Assembly (NCBI GenBank): GCA_012729765.1
Contig: JAAYCM010000074.1
Location: 62,001 to 126,000, forward strand
DNA from: Chloroflexota bacterium
GTDB taxonomy: Bacteria; Chloroflexota; Anaerolineae; Aggregatilineales; Aggregatilineaceae
Direction: 5' to 3'
Length of the DNA: 64,000 nucleotides
The notes under the pieces were generated by a model. It was given only the letters and a program-made list of their open reading frames with translations, had not been told where the DNA came from and made no database searches. Of the stretch, positions 61,033 through 64,000 are shown in pieces. Made by a program: the position numbers and the translations under genes. The stretch's first letter is position 1. Each line of letters begins with the position of its first letter.

Positions 61033-62442
61033 ATGGCAAACGGTGTTACCCCTTTTTATCGCGAGCAGCCGCAGGTTGAGACAGCGCGGCCCGGCGGCTG
61101 GACGCTGCGCCTGATGCGGCTGCATTTCACCCTGGTGGGAGTGGTGCTGCTCGTGGCGGCGCTGGGCCTGATCTGGTATCTCTATTCGACCGAGTTTCGC
61201 CGGGTGGATGTGACGTGGAGCCTGCGCTTGCGGGATGCGAGTGAGGTCTACGAGCCGCAGGTCCAGGTGCGGGCGGCGGTCGCGCTGGCAGTGGCGGTGG
61301 CTGGATTCGTGCTGTTGTGGGCGGCGGGCGCGCTCAGTCGGGGCGGATCGCGTGCGCTTGGGCTGGGTCGGGTCGCGGCGACGCTGCTGCTGGCGGGTTT
61401 CCCGCTGGGCGTGCTGCTGTGGCGGCTGGAGCTGGATATTCCGGGAGTCCCGCTGGATACCGCCCAATTGGCCCTGCGGATTGTGGCGGTGCTGTTTGTG
61501 CTGCAGGCGGCGCTGGCGGTGATCTACCTGGCCCGGCTGTGGTCGCGCGAGTTGCGCCGTGCGCTCGAAGCCGGTTCGCTGCCCGCCGATCGTGCCGTGC
61601 ACCGCGTGCAGACGCTGGGCCTGGCGCTGTGGCTGATCCTGGTGGTCGGGCTGGGCGTCGCGCTCGGCGTGCTGACCGACTGGCTGTATGAGGTGCCGGT
61701 CGAGCCGCCGCAGCCGGGCGAGCTGCTCTATGCTACCTCGTTCGACGCGCTCAACGACGAATGGGATACCTACCGGGGCCGCGACTCGGCCCAGGTGCTC
61801 AGCGGCGGCGATCTGGCAGCCCTGGCCGAAGACAGGGCGGTCCTCCCGCCGGATGATCCCCTGCTGGTGATCAGCTATGGCTCCCCGATCACCAACGAGA
61901 ACGTGTTTTCGGCGCTTGATCGCAAATTCAACGACATGGACCTGCGCGTGACGGCGCGCCAGATCGCCGGGCCGGATGACAACCAGTTTGGCGTGGTGTT
62001 CCGCTATAAGGACCTTGACAACTATTACGCCTTTCTGATCAGCAGCGACGGCTACTATTCGCTGGTGAAGCGGCAGGGCGGCGCGCCCGAAGTGATCAGC
62101 GATTGGGGCGCGACAGCGGTTGTGCGCCAGGGGCAGGTCACGAACGAGATTCGGATCGTGGCGCTGGGCGATGCCTTCCGGTTCTTTATCAACGGCGAAG
62201 CGATGCCGCTGTGCCTCAAAGGGGAAAACGCGCTGAGCATGTGGGACCCGTCGCAGCCGGGCCAGTGCTATACCGGCGACCTGACCTATATCTATCGTGA
62301 TACGGATTTCGCCCAGGGGCGGATCGCGCTGACTGCCGGGTCCAGCGTGGACCTGAGCGGCGACATCGTGGTTGGATTTGACGACCTTATTATTATAGGG
62401 CCTGACCCCGACATCATCACAGCCGACGTGGAAGCAGAGTAG
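61033..62442 (+). CDS. Multi-pass membrane protein with C-terminal beta-sandwich domain
   Basis: The 469-residue protein has about five membrane helices in residues 30-225. One is a large hydrophobic block, VAATLLLAGFPLGVLLW. An external concanavalin-like domain (about 235-455) follows, from LLYATSFDALNDEW through DNQFGVVFRYKDLDNYYAF to VGFDDLIIIG. The domain resembles that of the preceding gene, which starts 5 nt upstream of it. They may form a surface sensing or binding unit; this is inference. The C-terminus is acidic. I do not recognise a named family for the full protein. Confidence 0.72.
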   Translation: MANGVTPFYREQPQVETARPGGWTLRLMRLHFTLVGVVLLVAALGLIWYLYSTEFRRVDVTWSLRLRDASEVYEPQVQVRAAVALAVAVAGFVLLWAAGALSRGGSRALGLGRVAATLLLAGFPLGVLLWRLELDIPGVPLDTAQLALRIVAVLFVLQAALAVIYLARLWSRELRRALEAGSLPADRAVHRVQTLGLALWLILVVGLGVALGVLTDWLYEVPVEPPQPGELLYATSFDALNDEWDTYRGRDSAQVLSGGDLAALAEDRAVLPPDDPLLVISYGSPITNENVFSALDRKFNDMDLRVTARQIAGPDDNQFGVVFRYKDLDNYYAFLISSDGYYSLVKRQGGAPEVISDWGATAVVRQGQVTNEIRIVALGDAFRFFINGEAMPLCLKGENALSMWDPSQPGQCYTGDLTYIYRDTDFAQGRIALTAGSSVDLSGDIVVGFDDLIIIGPDPDIITADVEAE

Positions 62443-62448
62443 AAGCCC

Positions 62449-63747
62449 ATGCGAGTCTATCTGGAAACGACCGGCTGCCGGCTGAACCAGAGCGAGATCG
62501 AAACGCTGGCCCAGCAGTTCCGGCAGGCTGGGCACGCCGTCGTTCAGACGGTGGATGAAGCCGACCTGTGCGTCGTCAATACCTGCGCTGTGACGCGCGA
62601 GGCGACGCGCTCCAGCCGCAACCTGATTCGCCGGTTGAACCGCAGCAATCCCGACGCGCAGATTGTGGCGACCGGCTGTTATACACACCTCTCGCCCCAG
62701 CAGGTCGGGGCGCTGCCTGGGGTGACGCACACCATCAGCAATCTGGACAAAGATCGGCTGGTGCCGATCGTGCTGCAAACTGACGTGCCAGCAGATGTAT
62801 TCGACCGCGAGCCGCTCGACCGCGAGGTTGGGGCGGGGGCGCTGGGCCGGACGCGCGCCTTTGTCAAGGTGCAGGACGGCTGCAACAACCGCTGCACATT
62901 TTGCGTAACGACCATCGCACGCGGGCCGGGGCGCAGCCGCGCGCTGGATGAGATCGTCCGCGAGGTGCAGGCGCTTGCAGCCGCCGGGTATCAGGAAGCC
63001 GTGCTGACTGGCGTGCACCTGGGATCGTATGGGCACGACCGGGGCGAGCGCGACGGCCTGACTCAGCTTGTGCGCGCCCTTCTGGCCGATAGCGATCTGC
63101 CCCGTCTGCGGCTTTCGTCGCTGGAACCCTGGGACATTGCGCCGGAATTCTTCGCCCTGTGGCAAAATCCGCGCCTGTGCCCGCACCTGCACCTGCCGCT
63201 GCAAAGCGGCTGCAACGCCACGCTCAAACGCATGGCGCGGCGCACCAATCAGGCGGCGTTCCGGGCGCTGGTCGAGGCGGCCCGCAGCCAGATTCCCGAT
63301 CTGGCGCTGAGCACGGATGTGATCGCAGGTTTTCCGGGCGAGACGGATGAGGAATTCGAGACGAGCCTGGCGTTCGTGCGCGAGATGGATTTCATGAAGC
63401 TGCACGTCTTCCGCTACTCGTCGCGTGCCGGAACCGCCGCCGCCCGGATGCCGGATCATGTACCCGACGCCGTCAAGAAGGCACGCAGCGCGCGGCTGCT
63501 GGCGCTCTCGGACGAGGGGGCGCAGCGCTTCGCTGAGCGTTTCGTGGGGCGCGAGTTGGACGTGTTGTGGGAGCAGATCACCGGCGTGTCTGAGGCGGGC
63601 TTTCATAACAGCGGCCTGACCGGGAATTATCTGCGCGTGCGGCTGGACGCGCCGCAAGCCCTGACCAACCTGATCACGCCGGTGCAGATCATAGCGGCGG
63701 GCGAAGGCACGCTGTATGCCGGGCAGGGGGAGCGCTATGCCGGATAA
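62449..63747 (+). CDS. mtaB: tRNA t6A37 methylthiotransferase MtaB
   Basis: MtaB converts t6A to ms2t6A at position 37 of ANN-decoding tRNAs. The 432-residue protein has the N-terminal MTTase domain with the auxiliary cluster cysteines (TTGCRLNQSE, Cys10; VVNTCAVT; ATGCYTHL). The radical-SAM motif CNNRCTFC (Cys145, 149, 152) is followed by the VTTIARGPGRSR loop and LTGVHLGSYGHD, which favour MtaB over MiaB or RimO. A C-terminal TRAM-like region is short. It starts 6 nt after the membrane protein gene. With elp3, queA and the Trm9-like gene it adds to the tRNA-modification set here. Confidence 0.93.
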   Translation: MRVYLETTGCRLNQSEIETLAQQFRQAGHAVVQTVDEADLCVVNTCAVTREATRSSRNLIRRLNRSNPDAQIVATGCYTHLSPQQVGALPGVTHTISNLDKDRLVPIVLQTDVPADVFDREPLDREVGAGALGRTRAFVKVQDGCNNRCTFCVTTIARGPGRSRALDEIVREVQALAAAGYQEAVLTGVHLGSYGHDRGERDGLTQLVRALLADSDLPRLRLSSLEPWDIAPEFFALWQNPRLCPHLHLPLQSGCNATLKRMARRTNQAAFRALVEAARSQIPDLALSTDVIAGFPGETDEEFETSLAFVREMDFMKLHVFRYSSRAGTAAARMPDHVPDAVKKARSARLLALSDEGAQRFAERFVGRELDVLWEQITGVSEAGFHNSGLTGNYLRVRLDAPQALTNLITPVQIIAAGEGTLYAGQGERYAG

Positions 63748-64000
63748 CTGCGTGTTCTGCCGGATTGTGGCAGGCGAACTGCCCGCCAAGATTATCTATC
63801 AGGACGATCAGGTTGTTGCTTTTCGGGACACGAATCCGCAGGCGCCGGTGCATATCCTGGTCATCCCGCGCGAGCATATCGCCGGGCCGCTCGACTTTAC
63901 GGATGGATTGGCCGGGCTGGCGGGACAACTGATCGTGGCTGCCGGCCACGTCGCGCGGCAGGAAGGCATCGCCGGGGATGGCTACCGGCTGGTGCTCAAC
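63737..64000 (+). CDS. HIT-family protein (5' part, cut by window end)
   Basis: The first 88 residues are present: MPDNCVFCRIVAGELPAKIIY, then DDQVVAFRDTNPQAPVHILVIPREHI (split here at the PQAPVH turn). These match the HINT/PKCI branch of HIT nucleotide hydrolases, with the zinc-type CxxC at the N-terminus. The catalytic HxHxH triad lies beyond the window. The ATG at 63737 overlaps mtaB by 11 nt and has GGGGGAG just upstream, so translation is probably coupled. Confidence 0.88.
   Translation, partial: MPDNCVFCRIVAGELPAKIIYQDDQVVAFRDTNPQAPVHILVIPREHIAGPLDFTDGLAGLAGQLIVAAGHVARQEGIAGDGYRLVLN

Noticed and set aside
60691-63789. Very long open frame (about 1030 codons) on the minus strand opposite the exported proteins and mtaB
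   Set aside because: It is a codon-bias shadow of GC-rich genes on the plus strand; its sequence is Arg/Gln/His-rich with no recognisable motif, while the plus-strand products match known families.
1-64000. Mobile elements, phage genes, CRISPR arrays, toxin-antitoxin or restriction systems
   Set aside because: No transposase, integrase, Cas, toxin or methylase/endonuclease pair could be recognised, and no regularly spaced direct repeats were seen. The only repeat-like structure is the MITE-like element.

Overview
The window is a 64 kb, GC-rich, densely packed chromosomal segment that reads as core genome of a Chloroflexota (Anaerolineae-like) bacterium. The evidence is indirect: protein flavour, a bacterial-type Elp3, an archaeal-type phosphoglycerate mutase (ApgM), a YvcK with an N-terminal membrane extension, RecG with a long acidic N-terminal extension, and several proline/acid-rich membrane proteins. 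I see no transposase, phage gene, plasmid gene, CRISPR array or rRNA. There is one tRNA gene and one MITE-like repeat. About 59 protein genes are called; many sit in short operons with overlapping stop/start codons.

Layout. 0-3.5 kb (minus strand): terC-family gene, then ruvB-DUF2905-queA. 3.6-5.4 kb (plus): upp and a WecA/TagO-like phosphotransferase. 5.4-11.8 kb (minus): yvcK, gap, pgk, tpiA and a membrane protein with a long disordered acidic tail. 12.0-14.0 kb (plus): two unrelated phosphoglycerate mutases, apgM and gpmA. Lower glycolysis is thus gathered in one place, and two GATAG dyads lie just ahead of gap. 14-18.6 kb (minus): MoxR ATPase, DUF58, a fused membrane/spermidine-synthase-like protein and DUF1461. 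18.7-23.1 kb (minus): a glycan cluster (rmlD-like reductase, three glycosyltransferases) with rnhB embedded. 23.3-27.6 kb (plus): a consensus promoter driving DUF177 and the primary sigma factor, then an FHA membrane protein and moeA. 27.6-30.8 kb: an FprA-like reductase and a cytoplasmic sulfite-oxidase-like protein, divergent from an exported cyclase-family protein.

30.9-34.6 kb: mutY and a Trm9-like methyltransferase, divergent from elp3. The last two make a plausible wobble-uridine modification pair and are the most attractive functional inference in the window. 34.6-40.1 kb: DUF4230, a LipM-like octanoyl/lipoyl transferase, an LCP cell-wall ligase, the MITE-like element and a GH13/GlgE-like protein with altered catalytic motifs. 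40.2-44.6 kb (minus): a predicted membrane pseudokinase, adk, an unknown small gene, tRNA-Met, moaB and glnA. 44.8-54.3 kb: fabD, rpmF and the run asp23-fakA-degV-degV-recG-coaD-coiled-coil, divergent from rpmB. This recalls the rpmB/yloU/yloV/recG/.../fabD neighbourhood of Firmicutes and links fatty-acid uptake (FakA plus two FakB-like proteins) to lipid and CoA synthesis. 54.4-64 kb: rpe, ftsK, an orphan receiver protein, a TPR protein, two exported beta-sandwich proteins, mtaB and the start of a HIT-family gene cut by the window end.

Promoters that can be read are close to the sigma-70 consensus, often with TACAAT as the -10 box, or are extended -10 promoters. Several strong intrinsic terminators separate units. 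Functions are assigned from motifs recognised by eye; no database search was run.
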